64,000 nt of DNA from Paracoccaceae bacterium (GCA_024639125.1 JAHEJA010000002.1:65369-129368), one strand, 5' to 3'. Counted from the first letter of the stretch, positions 9,396 to 18,281 are shown. The notes: generated by a model from the sequence alone, not told the origin. Numbers and translations are program-made.

Positions 9396-10028
9396 GAACG
9401 GTTGTACCACACGGTGCAGCATCCGAGAAAAGCGCAATGGTGCCTCGGTCACGGCCAAGCAGATACAATCCTGATCACCAAATGCAACGGGGGTGTGATT
9501 CATGTCTTCGTTTGCGACTTCGATGTCACCGGCTTTGAATTCATCGCTTTCATCGCGGAATGCACCCTGAAGCACCAAGGTTAATTCTAAACCATTATGT
9601 CCATGGTCAGGCACGGCTGTTCCCGATGGAATATAGAGCAACCGCGCAATCGCCCCTTTTGATGTCGGCAAGATTGCTTGCTTTACGCCCATTCCGATCG
9701 GACGCCAGTTGACGTTTTCAAGCCGCGTTCCGATGTAATCAACCAAAGGTGCAGGCACGTTCGTTGCCACCGGCTTTGTACGGGGTGCGTCAGGCAAGGC
9801 TTTGATCTTGGCCATGGTTGCCGCAAAAGACACGTCTTGGGTGGTGTCGATATCAACAGTTTCCAATATACCACCGCCTAAGGCGTCATAGCTTTCCAAG
9901 GCCGCGCGACAGTCGTCACACATGGACACATGGGTGGCAACAGCCAAGCTGACGGCTTCGGTTAGAGAGCCGCAAGAATACCCTGAAATCAGGTCATCCG
10001 TTAGGTGGTGTTTAATATGTTTCGTCAT
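9384..10028 (-). CDS. chrR: Zinc-binding anti-sigma factor ChrR
   Basis: ChrR holds the ECF sigma factor RpoE inactive and releases it on exposure to singlet oxygen or related oxidants. The protein (214 aa) has an N-terminal zinc anti-sigma (ZAS) domain with HVSMCDDC, giving the Hx3Cx2C ligands H33, C37 and C40. It also has a C-terminal cupin-like domain (about 95-205) with DHGHNGLELTLVLQGAF. This is the two-domain organisation known from Rhodobacter sphaeroides ChrR. Its ATG overlaps the rpoE stop as ATGA, so the two are translationally coupled. The pair is expected to be autoregulated from the RpoE-type promoter upstream of rpoE. Confidence 0.93.
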   Translation of the reverse strand: MTKHIKHHLTDDLISGYSCGSLTEAVSLAVATHVSMCDDCRAALESYDALGGGILETVDIDTTQDVSFAATMAKIKALPDAPRTKPVATNVPAPLVDYIGTRLENVNWRPIGMGVKQAILPTSKGAIARLLYIPSGTAVPDHGHNGLELTLVLQGAFRDESDEFKAGDIEVANEDMNHTPVAFGDQDCICLAVTEAPLRFSRMLHRVVQPFLKI

Positions 10029-10636
10029 TTTACCGTCTTTACGTCTACTGAGTGTCTCAGCCTATCCAAGGCTAATCTAATGCGCGATTTGATTGTGCCC
10101 AGTGGTAATCCCGTTTTTTTTGCGATTTCGCTATGGGACATGTCACCAAAATAGGCTTGTTCTACCAAAACACGTTGCTTTTCAGGTAGTTCAGTCAATG
10201 CCTGTGCCAAGATGTCGGATTCTTGTTGAAGGCTCATGACCGCTTCGTGATCTGGTTCGTGGTCTTCCATCCAGTAGAGATCTTCTGGTTGGGGTTGGCG
10301 TTGTTTCCTAATGGCATCAATGCGTTTGTTCCGCGCAATGGTAAAGATCCACGTTGATACACTGGCACGCGCTGGGTCGAACAAATGCGATTTTTGCCAA
10401 ACAGTCGCCATGACATCTTGGGCGCATTCTTCGGCAAGGGTGGCATCTGCGCCCGAGCGCATCAAAAATGATTTAATGCGTGGTGCAAAGTGATTAAACA
10501 AACGTTCAAAGCTGTGGGTGTCTTGCGACTCTTGAACAGCAGCGATTAGGGTCACCCAGAGTTCGTTATTTGGGGGGTGGTCCTGCACGTTTCGATCTGG
10601 CCTTAGGTTGTGTCTGTTTTCGGTTACTCCTAGCAT
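10025..10636 (-). CDS. rpoE: ECF RNA polymerase sigma factor RpoE
   Basis: Extracytoplasmic-function sigma factor (203 aa) paired with ChrR, governing the singlet-oxygen and photooxidative stress response in this family. Region 2 shows AEECAQDVMATVWQKSHLFD and SVSTWIFTIARNKRIDAIRK. Region 4 carries LPEKQRVLVEQAYFG followed by the helix-turn-helix SHSEIAKKTGLPLGTIKSRI. The start at 10636 has no obvious Shine-Dalgarno site, so an internal start (such as the GTG about 16 codons in) is possible. A TGATCC-N18-TAAAT promoter lies 45-73 bases upstream of the start and indicates autoregulation. The operon running the other way matches a known RpoE target set. Confidence 0.94.
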   Translation of the reverse strand: MLGVTENRHNLRPDRNVQDHPPNNELWVTLIAAVQESQDTHSFERLFNHFAPRIKSFLMRSGADATLAEECAQDVMATVWQKSHLFDPARASVSTWIFTIARNKRIDAIRKQRQPQPEDLYWMEDHEPDHEAVMSLQQESDILAQALTELPEKQRVLVEQAYFGDMSHSEIAKKTGLPLGTIKSRIRLALDRLRHSVDVKTVK

Positions 10637-10680
10637 GGTTCAGCACGCACTGCGAGCACATTTAGGTGTGTATTTATCTG

Positions 10681-10709
10681 ATTTACGTAGGTAAGCTGAC
10701 GTTGGATCA
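10681..10709 (-). promoter_or_regulatory. RpoE-type promoter of rpoE-chrR
   Basis: On the minus strand TGATCC (10704-10709) is followed after exactly 18 bases by TAAAT (10681-10685). This fits the Rhodobacter RpoE consensus (TGATCC, 18-base spacer, TAA-rich -10). The start point would be near 10675, about 40 bases before the rpoE ATG. For the divergent operon only a weak plus-strand candidate is seen: TAATCC at about 10729, 18 bases, then TACCA. Confidence 0.8.
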
Positions 10710-10782
10710 AAAACGATGAAAAAAAATAATCCAAGTATCGTTTTGGGACGTACCAAAGAAAAATAATAAAAAGAGACCGTCC

Positions 10783-12081
10783 ATGAATATGCACTATCAA
10801 ACACCAGGGAAGCGCAATATCGCCGTCATCGGCGGGGGAATTTCGGGCATGGGGGCGGCGTATGCCCTGTCCAAAGATCACAATGTAACACTCTTTGAAG
10901 CCGAACCAAGGTTGGGGGGACATGCCCGCACCAAGATCGCAGGCAAGCATGGTAACCAACCTGTTGATACCGGTTTTATTGTTTTTAACTATGCCAATTA
11001 TCCCAATATGGCCAAACTCTTTGATGAGCTGAAGGTGCCTGTTGTCAAAAGCAACATGAGCTTTGGGGCCTCGATCAATGGGGGGGCTTTGGAATACGGC
11101 TTGGCATCGTTGGATGCGGTCTTTGCGCAGCGCAAAAACGCGTTTAACCCAAAATATCTGCGGATGTTGCGTGATGTGTTCCGGTTTAACTCCAAGGGGC
11201 TCGCCATGAGCCGTGATCCCGATCTAACCATTGGGCAATTTTTGGACAAGATGGGAACAGGCACCTGGTTTCGCGATTATTATCTTTTGCCTCTGTCCGG
11301 TGCGATTTGGTCTACGCCGACGGAACAGATATTAGATTTCCCCGCACATGCCTTGTTGCAGTTCTTTGAAAACCACGCACTGTTAAATCATTCTGGTCAG
11401 CATCAATGGTACACTGTCGAAGATGGATCCATTCAATATGTTGTCCGCCTAGAAGCCGCGATGCGCGCGCGTGGGGTGAAAATTCGGTTGGATGCCACGA
11501 TCGAAGCGGTGACGCGCTCGGCCAAATCTGTGTTGATCAAGCCACGCGGTCAAGAACCACAACAGTTTGATGACGTTATCTTTGCCACCCATTCCGATGA
11601 CAGCTTGTGGATGATCAAAGATCCTTCGGCCGAAGAAAGCAAATATCTTGGCGCAGTCAAGTATCAGCCGAATGATGTTGTTTTGCATGGCGACACAAGC
11701 GTGATGCCCAACAATCGCAAATGCTGGTCAAGTTGGGTTTACACGGAAACAGCTGATAAATCATCGGATCGGATTGATTTGACCTATTGGATGAATTCGC
11801 TTCAGCCGATTCCAATGGATGATTTGATGTTTGTCACCTTGAATTCGACACGCCAGATCAAAGAAGAGCTGATTTACGATCAAGTCACCCTGCGCCATCC
11901 GGTTTACGATTTGGCCGCATTGGATGCACAAGGCAAGATTGCGGCGATGAACGGCACGAACAACACGTGGTTCTGTGGCGCGTGGATGAAAAATGGCTTT
12001 CACGAAGACGGGCTATCAAGTGCGCTCGATGTGGTGACGAAAATGACGGAACAGCTCGATCAAAAAATCGCCGCTGAATGA
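10783..12081 (+). CDS. FAD-dependent oxidoreductase (amine oxidase type)
   Basis: Flavoprotein of the amine oxidase/phytoene desaturase-like superfamily (432 aa). The dinucleotide-binding motif is at the N-terminus (VIGGGISGMGAAYALS, 15-30), with the acidic ribose-binding residue in TLFEAEPRLGGHART. A C-terminal FAD segment includes NTWFCGAWMKNGFHEDGL. It is the first gene of four coupled genes. From memory, the equivalent R. sphaeroides operon (RSP1091-1087) belongs to the RpoE regulon, and its flavoprotein has been linked to furan fatty acid formation in membranes under singlet oxygen stress. That role is therefore a reasonable inference here. The gene stop overlaps the next start as ATGA. 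Confidence 0.85.
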   Translation: MNMHYQTPGKRNIAVIGGGISGMGAAYALSKDHNVTLFEAEPRLGGHARTKIAGKHGNQPVDTGFIVFNYANYPNMAKLFDELKVPVVKSNMSFGASINGGALEYGLASLDAVFAQRKNAFNPKYLRMLRDVFRFNSKGLAMSRDPDLTIGQFLDKMGTGTWFRDYYLLPLSGAIWSTPTEQILDFPAHALLQFFENHALLNHSGQHQWYTVEDGSIQYVVRLEAAMRARGVKIRLDATIEAVTRSAKSVLIKPRGQEPQQFDDVIFATHSDDSLWMIKDPSAEESKYLGAVKYQPNDVVLHGDTSVMPNNRKCWSSWVYTETADKSSDRIDLTYWMNSLQPIPMDDLMFVTLNSTRQIKEELIYDQVTLRHPVYDLAALDAQGKIAAMNGTNNTWFCGAWMKNGFHEDGLSSALDVVTKMTEQLDQKIAAE

Positions 12082-12830
12082 CCCAAGTTGATGCAATACA
12101 AGGATCGACTTGGCACGGTCGGCGTGGTGATCTAGCCAATGCGTTTCGCTATTCGGTTGATTATGTCATGCTTGATGCCGATGCTCAGGTTTCCGCGCCA
12201 TGGTTGTTTTCACGCAATGGGCGCGGTATTTTTAGCCTGAATGATCGTGACCATGGTGGCGTGCCCAACCATGGGACCGGTGCGAAATGGGTGCGTCAGG
12301 TGCTAGACCAGCATGGCATCCGTTTGGATGTTAAGATCAAGCTTTTGGCGCAACCGCGTATCCTTGGGCATGTATTCAATCCGGTTAGTTTTTGGCTGTG
12401 CTATGATAGCCAAGACAATTTATGTGTTGTGATCGCCGAAGTCACCAATACATTCGGCGACAGGCATTCGTATCTATGTCGCAATGCGGGCCTTTCCCCA
12501 ATAAAGCCCAGTCAACGGCTTATGGCGGATAAGATTTTTCACGTGAGCCCCTTTCAACCGATTGACGGGTGCTATGAATTTCGTTTTGATATTCGCCCCG
12601 ATAAAATTGGCGTTTGGATTACTTTGCAGTTGCCCAATGGTGGTGTGATGACCAATCTTGTTGGGCCGCGCAGACGGCTGCGCACACGCGATATTTTGTG
12701 GTCGTGTTTGCGTCGGCCCTTTGGGTCGCGTCGTGTTTTGGGGCTTATTCATTGGCAGGCCCTAAAGCTTTGGATCAAGGGCGCCAAGTATCGCCAACGC
12801 ACAGACCCGCCTGCAAACGAGGTGTCCTGA
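12078..12830 (+). CDS. DUF1365 family protein
   Basis: DUF1365 protein (250 aa), recognised by FRYSVDYVMLDADA near the N-terminus, RILGHVFNPVSFWLCYD around residue 100, AEVTNTFGDRHSY and the KIFHVSPFQPIDGCYEFRF segment. The biochemical function is not established. The family nearly always travels with the FAD oxidoreductase upstream and often with a cyclopropane-fatty-acid-synthase-like methyltransferase; no such methyltransferase is present here. The start ATG overlaps the upstream stop (ATGA), and the stop overlaps the MFS start (TGATG). A role in modification of membrane lipids under oxidative stress is inferred from this company only. Confidence 0.88.
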   Translation: MTQVDAIQGSTWHGRRGDLANAFRYSVDYVMLDADAQVSAPWLFSRNGRGIFSLNDRDHGGVPNHGTGAKWVRQVLDQHGIRLDVKIKLLAQPRILGHVFNPVSFWLCYDSQDNLCVVIAEVTNTFGDRHSYLCRNAGLSPIKPSQRLMADKIFHVSPFQPIDGCYEFRFDIRPDKIGVWITLQLPNGGVMTNLVGPRRRLRTRDILWSCLRRPFGSRRVLGLIHWQALKLWIKGAKYRQRTDPPANEVS

Positions 12831-14035
12831 TGGGACAGTCATTGTGGCGGTTTAGCATCTTTGGCGCACTGCTAGGGGCTGCTGGCTTGCCGCTCTATAT
12901 CCATGCACCCAAATATTTTGTGGATACCTACGGCAGCAGCCTTGCGGCTTTGGGCGTTGTCTTGTTCGTTTTGCGGATGCTGGACGTGGTCCAAGATCCT
13001 TTGCTTGGACGGCTGGTTGGCAAATATCGCTCTCATGTGCGGTCCTTGGTGGTTGGGGGCGCTGGGCTGATGTGTCTTGGTATGCTTGGGCTTTTTGTTG
13101 TGGCGGCCCCGATTGCGCCAGTGGTGTGGTTCGCCGTAACGCTGGCCTGTGTCTTTACGGGGTTTAGCCTTTTGACGATTGTGTTTTATGCACAAAGTGC
13201 CGATCTGTTTGATGGACCTAGCCAAGTGCGTGTGGCGCGTTGGCGTGAAACGGGTCAGCTGTTGGGTATATGCTTAGCCGCCCTTGCACCTACGTTGCTT
13301 GGTCTGGCTATGGATGCGCCTTTTGCTGGCTTTGCTTGGCTATTTGTCGGATTGACGCTGCTTGGTGTTGGGGTGATGAACCCGATCTGGAGCGCGACAT
13401 GGATCGCCAAACAACACGTGAACCTGCTTGCTTTGGTCGCTATTCTAAAGCCCTATTTGATGTTGGGCTTTGTGAATGCGGCCCCTGTTGCGATCACATC
13501 AACCTTGTTTTTGTTTTTTGTCCAATACCGCTTGGGCGCCGAACCCATGGCAGGACCGCTTTTGGTCGTGTTCTTTTTGTCCGCTGCGATCTCGGCTCCG
13601 ATCTGGACATGGTGCGCCGCGCGAATATCAGATGTGGCTATCTTGGCGTTTGCAATGGTTCTTAGCCTTGTTTGCTTTGTCTTTGCCTTTTATCTGGGAA
13701 CGGGTGATGTGGGCTATTTTGCGGTGATTTGCGTGCTGACTGGGTTTACCACAGGGGCGGATATGACGCTTTTGCCGGTGATCTTTACGCGGTTTTTGCA
13801 AGCCCGCGATATTGCGCCGGATCTCAGTTTCGGACTGTGGTCCTTTGCATCAAAAATGGCGCTGGCCTTTGCCGCAATATTGGTTTTGCCAGCCCTAGAG
13901 TTTTCTGGGTTTAATCCAGAGGCCATTACCGCACAGGGCTTGAACAACCTGAGCGTGGCCTATGCAATTATCCCTTCTGCCCTGAAATTGGGGGCGTTAT
14001 ATTTGTTATACAAAATTGGAAAAAGCTATGCGTGA
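12830..14035 (+). CDS. MFS transporter, GPH (glycoside-pentoside-hexuronide) type
   Basis: Inner-membrane carrier (401 aa) with about 12 hydrophobic segments, related to the melibiose-type cation symporters. After the first two helices comes VLRMLDVVQDPLLGRLVGKY, the family's cytoplasmic loop motif (RxxDxxxDPxxG). The start at 12830 is chosen because the ATG overlaps the DUF1365 stop (TGATG) and the N-terminus then begins directly at the first helix. A longer reading frame starting at 12614 would only duplicate DUF1365 coding sequence. The substrate is unknown. As third member of the presumed RpoE-responsive operon it may move a lipid or carotenoid-like compound rather than a sugar, but that is speculation. 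Confidence 0.83.
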   Translation: MGQSLWRFSIFGALLGAAGLPLYIHAPKYFVDTYGSSLAALGVVLFVLRMLDVVQDPLLGRLVGKYRSHVRSLVVGGAGLMCLGMLGLFVVAAPIAPVVWFAVTLACVFTGFSLLTIVFYAQSADLFDGPSQVRVARWRETGQLLGICLAALAPTLLGLAMDAPFAGFAWLFVGLTLLGVGVMNPIWSATWIAKQHVNLLALVAILKPYLMLGFVNAAPVAITSTLFLFFVQYRLGAEPMAGPLLVVFFLSAAISAPIWTWCAARISDVAILAFAMVLSLVCFVFAFYLGTGDVGYFAVICVLTGFTTGADMTLLPVIFTRFLQARDIAPDLSFGLWSFASKMALAFAAILVLPALEFSGFNPEAITAQGLNNLSVAYAIIPSALKLGALYLLYKIGKSYA

Positions 14036-14759
14036 TTTCAAAGGCAAACGGTATTGGTTGATTGGGGCCAGTGACGGGCTTGGGGCGCAATTGGCCCGCG
14101 ATCTATCGGCAGCCGGGGCGCATGTCATTCTATCCGCGCGGACCCAAGGTGCGCTTGCCACTGTGGCTGCGACCTTGGCGGGTCCGTCAGATATTGTTGA
14201 AATGGATGTGCAAAGCGACCAAAGCGTTCAGGCCGCATCAGACCGCGTCGGTCATGTTGACGGGGTCGTTTATTTGGCAGGGGTCTATTGGCCGATGGCT
14301 GCACAGGATTGGAAAACGGATCAAGCGATTGCAATGGTGGATGTGAATTTCACAGGCGCGCTTAGGGTGTTGGGGCATGTTCTGCCCGAAATGGTTGCGC
14401 GCAATGCAGGACATATCGTGCTAACAGGAAGCCTGTCTGCCTATCGCGGATTGCCCGCGGCAATTGGATATTCTGCGTCCAAGGCCGGATTGCTTGGACT
14501 GGCGGAATCGCTTTATTATGATTTGCGCAAAACGGGTGTCGCAGTTCAAGTTGCCCACCCGGGGTTTATCAAAACGCGGCTCACCGAAAAGAACGATTTC
14601 AAAATGCCATATCTCATGAGCCCCGAAACGGCGTCGGCCCATATGATGAAACATATGGGCTCGGATCGTTTTAACGTCGCATTCCCGCGTCCATTCAGTT
14701 GGATTTTTCGCGGGGCGCAGTTTTTACCGAATTGGCTATACTATCGCCTGTTTGCTTAG
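14028..14759 (+). CDS. Short-chain dehydrogenase/reductase
   Basis: Classical SDR (243 aa) with the cofactor motif GASDGLG (13-19), the structural LAG at 83-85, and the catalytic Y148xxxK152 within YSASK. It is expected to be an NAD(P)-dependent alcohol or ketone oxidoreductase in the cytosol. The ATG at 14028 lies inside the end of the MFS gene with GGAAAAA just upstream; a TTG four codons earlier is less likely. It is the last gene of the four-gene coupled operon; an SDR in this place also occurs in the matching Rhodobacter operon. Its TAG stop shares the bases TTAG with the stop of the convergent globin-coupled receptor. Confidence 0.88.
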   Translation: MRDFKGKRYWLIGASDGLGAQLARDLSAAGAHVILSARTQGALATVAATLAGPSDIVEMDVQSDQSVQAASDRVGHVDGVVYLAGVYWPMAAQDWKTDQAIAMVDVNFTGALRVLGHVLPEMVARNAGHIVLTGSLSAYRGLPAAIGYSASKAGLLGLAESLYYDLRKTGVAVQVAHPGFIKTRLTEKNDFKMPYLMSPETASAHMMKHMGSDRFNVAFPRPFSWIFRGAQFLPNWLYYRLFA

Positions 14760-15829
14760 CTGTTTAGGGATTTTTTGGTCAGCCCAATCAATTCTTCAAC
14801 ACTGCTAAGTTGTTCGCTCACCGTATATTGGATGGCATCCATGCGACGGGCAATATCCTGTGATCCTGTGCGTTGCATATGGACGGCGCCAGAAATCTGA
14901 TCGGTGGCTTTTAACACTTGGCTAAAGCTGTTTTGAACGTTTGAAATCGTCGTCTGAAGCGCTTCGACAGATTTCTGAATTTCTTCGACTTTGCGTGCCA
15001 CATCTTTGGCGCCTGCGTCTGTGCCTTCTGCCAATTGCCGCACTTCGTCTGCAACAACGGTAAATCCTTTGCCGGCTTCACCCGCACGTGCCGCTTCGAT
15101 GGCGGCGTTCACAGCCAGCAATTTGGTTTTGTCAGCGATTTCGGTAATGATGTTCAAGAAGGATCCAATTTCTTCGGAGGCCGTCGCCACAGAATCCATA
15201 GACACCGAGGCCGAGTTGGCTTTTTCGGTGGCGTCACTGGCAAATCGTGCCGCTTCGTCAACATTGCTGGAAATATTTGCAATAGACCCGTTCAATTCCG
15301 TTACTGCAGTGTTCACAGAGTTAACATCCGAGGATAATTGCGTCATACCAGACGTCAATTCGTTAGAATGCGTGACCACATATTCTGCGTTTTCGGTTTT
15401 TAAATCCGAAGCGATTTTCTGATAGGCCAACATCGACAAACTAAGGTCCTTTAGCACCGTCGCCGTCGTTTCACGAACGACATTCAGCGCAACTTTGGGA
15501 GAGCTGCGATAGTGGCGGGACGCTAAATCCGCAATCTGGGTCAAGAACACGCTATAGGCGTCGCAATACATGTTTGGATCTAGTCCAATCCTAGAATGCG
15601 CCGCGACAATGCGATCCATGCGATTGAAATAATCCGTGTTAAATCCGTTTTCAAACGTCAACTGCCAATGCTTTTTCTGAAGCTTTTTCAGGTGATTGAT
15701 TTCGAGCCCATCTAATAAATATGCTGTGTCTTCATTGTCTAGAATGCTTTGATAAAACGTATTCATAGCGTCATCTATAATTGGTATCATGAGGGCCCAT
15801 GTTCCAATTGGTTTTTGATTGAAAAACAT
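14756..15829 (-). CDS. Globin-coupled methyl-accepting chemotaxis protein (HemAT-like)
   Basis: Soluble aerotaxis-type receptor (357 aa). The N-terminal ~130 residues match the protoglobin sensor domain: [40 protein letters not shown] and the proximal-histidine segment [17 protein letters not shown], with H78 as likely haem ligand. The signalling region follows, with the tip [20 protein letters not shown] at 237-256 and no HAMP or membrane segment. The globin begins unusually early, since the first helix or helices seen in HemAT proteins seem missing; an upstream in-frame TGA rules out extension. GGGAG precedes the ATG. It is expected to bind O2 or another gas through haem and to signal through CheA, which is encoded elsewhere. 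Confidence 0.86.
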   Translation of the reverse strand: MFFNQKPIGTWALMIPIIDDAMNTFYQSILDNEDTAYLLDGLEINHLKKLQKKHWQLTFENGFNTDYFNRMDRIVAAHSRIGLDPNMYCDAYSVFLTQIADLASRHYRSSPKVALNVVRETTATVLKDLSLSMLAYQKIASDLKTENAEYVVTHSNELTSGMTQLSSDVNSVNTAVTELNGSIANISSNVDEAARFASDATEKANSASVSMDSVATASEEIGSFLNIITEIADKTKLLAVNAAIEAARAGEAGKGFTVVADEVRQLAEGTDAGAKDVARKVEEIQKSVEALQTTISNVQNSFSQVLKATDQISGAVHMQRTGSQDIARRMDAIQYTVSEQLSSVEELIGLTKKSLNS

Positions 15830-15943
15830 AGTTATTCAGCTCCCGAAAGCGGTGACGCCACCGCAAAGCGGCGTCTGATGTGTCTGTTTGAAAAAGAACG
15901 TGGCACAGTCCCGAGGGCCAAGATCGACGCGCACGACAGCTGA

Positions 15944-15990
15944 GTGGACAAATCTGTCCACGAAACAGGTCGTGCAGTCGCTAAATAGCG
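15944..15990. repeat. Two perfect palindromic elements upstream of the globin receptor
   Basis: GTGGACA-AATC-TGTCCAC (15944-15961) is a perfect 7-4-7 inverted repeat, and CGCTA-AA-TAGCG (15979-15990) a perfect 5-2-5 one, 17 bases apart. They lie 115-161 bases before the receptor start, in the 255-base gap after the saccharopine genes. No T-run follows, so they look more like operators or RNA hairpins than terminators. The rest of the gap shows no gene that I can support. Confidence 0.45.
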
Positions 15991-16084
15991 CATTGAGGGC
16001 TCCTGATAGGGTGTTGCTCACGTGTCTTACTAACAGCAAGATCCGTGCAAATTTTACCCAAAGCCCAAAATAAAAAATGACTCC

Positions 16085-17230
16085 CTATTCGGATAGGTGG
16101 TCTTTGATTGCCAAATATTGGGTCAAGTCATTGATTTTGGTCATCCAGTCATGGACCAGATTTAAATCGTTCGGTGCCGCATGAACGCCAGTTGAGATGT
16201 CGCCATTTAGGACGGCTTCGATGGCATAGGACACAGGGTTCGAAACCAACCGCGCCATCGCAGTGACGCCATCGGCGCCCCATGCATCCATGACATAGGT
16301 CTTGTGCCAGACGGCTGATCCGTTTTGTTCGGCTTTGAGGCTGACACATAAAACGACGCGATCCGGTTCGCCTTTGTCATAGGCATTTTCTGCCCAAAAC
16401 CCATCGGACATTTCCTTGAGTCGGGCATCCCCTTCTGGGCCAGATAGCGTTTCGATTTCTTTGAATACGGGCGCCCATGCGTCTTTCCAGCCATTCAAAC
16501 GCAACGTGCCACGGACAAAGTTTTTGACCTTCCATGCGGGGTCAAAATGGTATTGCTGAACAAAGGGCAAACTATCGCGGTTCGGATAGACCTCAAAGGT
16601 TTCGGGTGTTTCCAAAGGGGCTTCGTAGGATGAAATCGCATCCCACGGGCGGGCCACGGTATAGTCGGCAAAATCTTTGATCGATTTAGACGGCGAACGC
16701 AACGCCTTGAGAACACCCAAAGGGGACCACGAGAATTTATAGCGGAACGGATTTGGAATTTTTGGAATACCACCGCAATAGGAAATAAAGCTAAGCTCGT
16801 TGTCATTGGAACAGGCTGTGGACGCGCGGTAGTCTTCTACCAAGTGATGCGCCATCAAGTGGTCAATTCCGGGGTCTAGGCCAACTTCGTTCACCAAGCA
16901 AACGCCGGCCTCTTTGGCGCGGCTGTCCAAGTCACGCATTTCAGGGGCAATATAAGACGAGCTTACAAAATGCGCTTTTTTCGAAATTGCGATCTCGGCC
17001 AGTGGAACGTGCAAGTCACCCGGCAGCATCGACACAACGACATCCCCAGCTGTGATTGCTTGGGTCACCGCCTCTAGGTCAAAGGCGCGGATGTCGCTGG
17101 CAATATCGCCAACGGCCTCTTGTGCTTTGGAGGTTGTGCGGTTCCAGACCACAACATCGTGATCGCCTTGGATAAGACGACGAAGTCCGGGAACAGCGGA
17201 TAGTCCAGTACCACACCAGTGAATAGTCAT
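16085..17230 (-). CDS. Saccharopine dehydrogenase-like oxidoreductase (LYS9/glutamate-forming type)
   Basis: Protein of the saccharopine reductase/dehydrogenase NADP-binding family (381 aa). The N-terminal motif is IHWCGTGLSAVPGLRRLI, a variant GxGxxG nucleotide loop, followed by VVVWNRTTSKA. The substrate domain includes GVCLVNEVGLDPGIDHLMAH, typical of LYS9/LKR-SDH C-terminal halves. It is expected to interconvert saccharopine with aminoadipate semialdehyde plus glutamate. The start at 17230 is chosen because GAGG (17236-17239) sits at proper distance; the longer frame would overlap the upstream gene. Only one base separates the upstream gene's stop from this ATG, so the two enzymes are surely co-translated. 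Confidence 0.85.
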   Translation of the reverse strand: MTIHWCGTGLSAVPGLRRLIQGDHDVVVWNRTTSKAQEAVGDIASDIRAFDLEAVTQAITAGDVVVSMLPGDLHVPLAEIAISKKAHFVSSSYIAPEMRDLDSRAKEAGVCLVNEVGLDPGIDHLMAHHLVEDYRASTACSNDNELSFISYCGGIPKIPNPFRYKFSWSPLGVLKALRSPSKSIKDFADYTVARPWDAISSYEAPLETPETFEVYPNRDSLPFVQQYHFDPAWKVKNFVRGTLRLNGWKDAWAPVFKEIETLSGPEGDARLKEMSDGFWAENAYDKGEPDRVVLCVSLKAEQNGSAVWHKTYVMDAWGADGVTAMARLVSNPVSYAIEAVLNGDISTGVHAAPNDLNLVHDWMTKINDLTQYLAIKDHLSE

Positions 17231-17231
17231 G

Positions 17232-18281
17232 TTAAACCTCGTTTGCATGTTGTGTGAATGTCGCAAATGCACGTCCCCAGACGCCATTTTCCAGATCATT
17301 CAACGTTTTAAGTGATGGCAAAAGCTGCGCTGCGAAATCTTGCGAACTTTCGAGTGGCAACAGTGACGGAAGATTATCAATCGCCATAACATCCAACACA
17401 GGGTCCTGCGCAGCACGGTAAGCGGGCGCGGCCCAATCTGTGGCTTTGTCATAGATTGGAATGGGATTGTAATCGCTGTCAGGATCGCAGGCAATATCGC
17501 CAATGGCGGTCAATTTACGATCGCGTGTCAGGGCTGTTTTTGGCACAAACACAGGTGTGCCCTGCCGCGCAAGGATACAGTTAAAGAACAAATTATGGTC
17601 TAGGATTTCCGGAAATGGTCCGCCGTTTGCGGTTTCCTGCATGTCCCATTTTGTGACGGGGATCCCCATCGCTTTGCAAAGATCGGCGGCCCCTGTTCCA
17701 ACCCGTCCCAAGGCACCGATAACGATGGCTGTTGGCGTTGTCTGGCCCTGCATCATTTTGCCTAGATCGGTCAACAACGCGTCTTTGTTGGCATATGATG
17801 CGACAGGCCCGCATTGACCGTTCGATTGTTGCGCCGCCCAGCATTTTAACGTCACAGCCGCGCCGGCATATCCCGCCCAATACCCAAAGGCCGCGACGCG
17901 GCGCCCCGTTTCATCGACAAGATATTCCAAATCATAGAGCGCGCCGCCACCGGCATTGAACCTCTTTAGCAAAGCTTTGCCAGAATGCTGCCCCTTGAAG
18001 GCGTGACCGAACATGATGTGGCGATGACTTAGGGGTGTGTCGTCTTCGGGAAGCTCTTTCAAGCCAAAAATAAGCGCGTCTTTTGGGGCGGTGGCCCATG
18101 TGTTTTCTTCTGCAATAGCACAGCCCTGTGCGGCATAAGCTTGGATTGGGATGATCCGCGTTTTGCTTTTTTCAACGGTGATTTGCATGCCCTGCGCGAT
18201 CAAAGCAGCGGCGCCTTCTGGGGTGATCCCAACGCGATCTTCGTTTGCGCGTTGTTCCGCGCGGACCCAAATATGTGTCAT
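17232..18281 (-). CDS. Saccharopine dehydrogenase (NAD+, L-lysine-forming), LYS1 type
   Basis: LYS1-like saccharopine dehydrogenase (349 aa) of the alanine dehydrogenase/transhydrogenase-like fold. It begins HIWVRAEQRANEDRVGITP, the conserved substrate-site start, and has HRHIMFGHAFKGQHS and GGGALYDLEYLVDETGRRVA, followed by FGYWAGYAGAA, all characteristic of fungal LYS1 proteins. It would link lysine and 2-oxoglutarate to saccharopine with NAD(H). With the downstream LYS9-like enzyme it forms a complete two-step saccharopine route; in bacteria that lack the aminoadipate biosynthesis genes this usually means lysine degradation. The direction cannot be told from the sequence. Confidence 0.88.
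   Translation of the reverse strand: MTHIWVRAEQRANEDRVGITPEGAAALIAQGMQITVEKSKTRIIPIQAYAAQGCAIAEENTWATAPKDALIFGLKELPEDDTPLSHRHIMFGHAFKGQHSGKALLKRFNAGGGALYDLEYLVDETGRRVAAFGYWAGYAGAAVTLKCWAAQQSNGQCGPVASYANKDALLTDLGKMMQGQTTPTAIVIGALGRVGTGAADLCKAMGIPVTKWDMQETANGGPFPEILDHNLFFNCILARQGTPVFVPKTALTRDRKLTAIGDIACDPDSDYNPIPIYDKATDWAAPAYRAAQDPVLDVMAIDNLPSLLPLESSQDFAAQLLPSLKTLNDLENGVWGRAFATFTQHANEV

Noticed and set aside
12614-12829. N-terminal extension of the MFS transporter
   Set aside because: It is out-of-frame DUF1365 coding sequence; the ATG at 12830 overlaps the DUF1365 stop and gives a normal carrier N-terminus.
15836-16073. Small open frames in the gap before the globin receptor
   Set aside because: No ribosome site, no recognisable sequence pattern and they overlap each other on both strands; better treated as non-coding.
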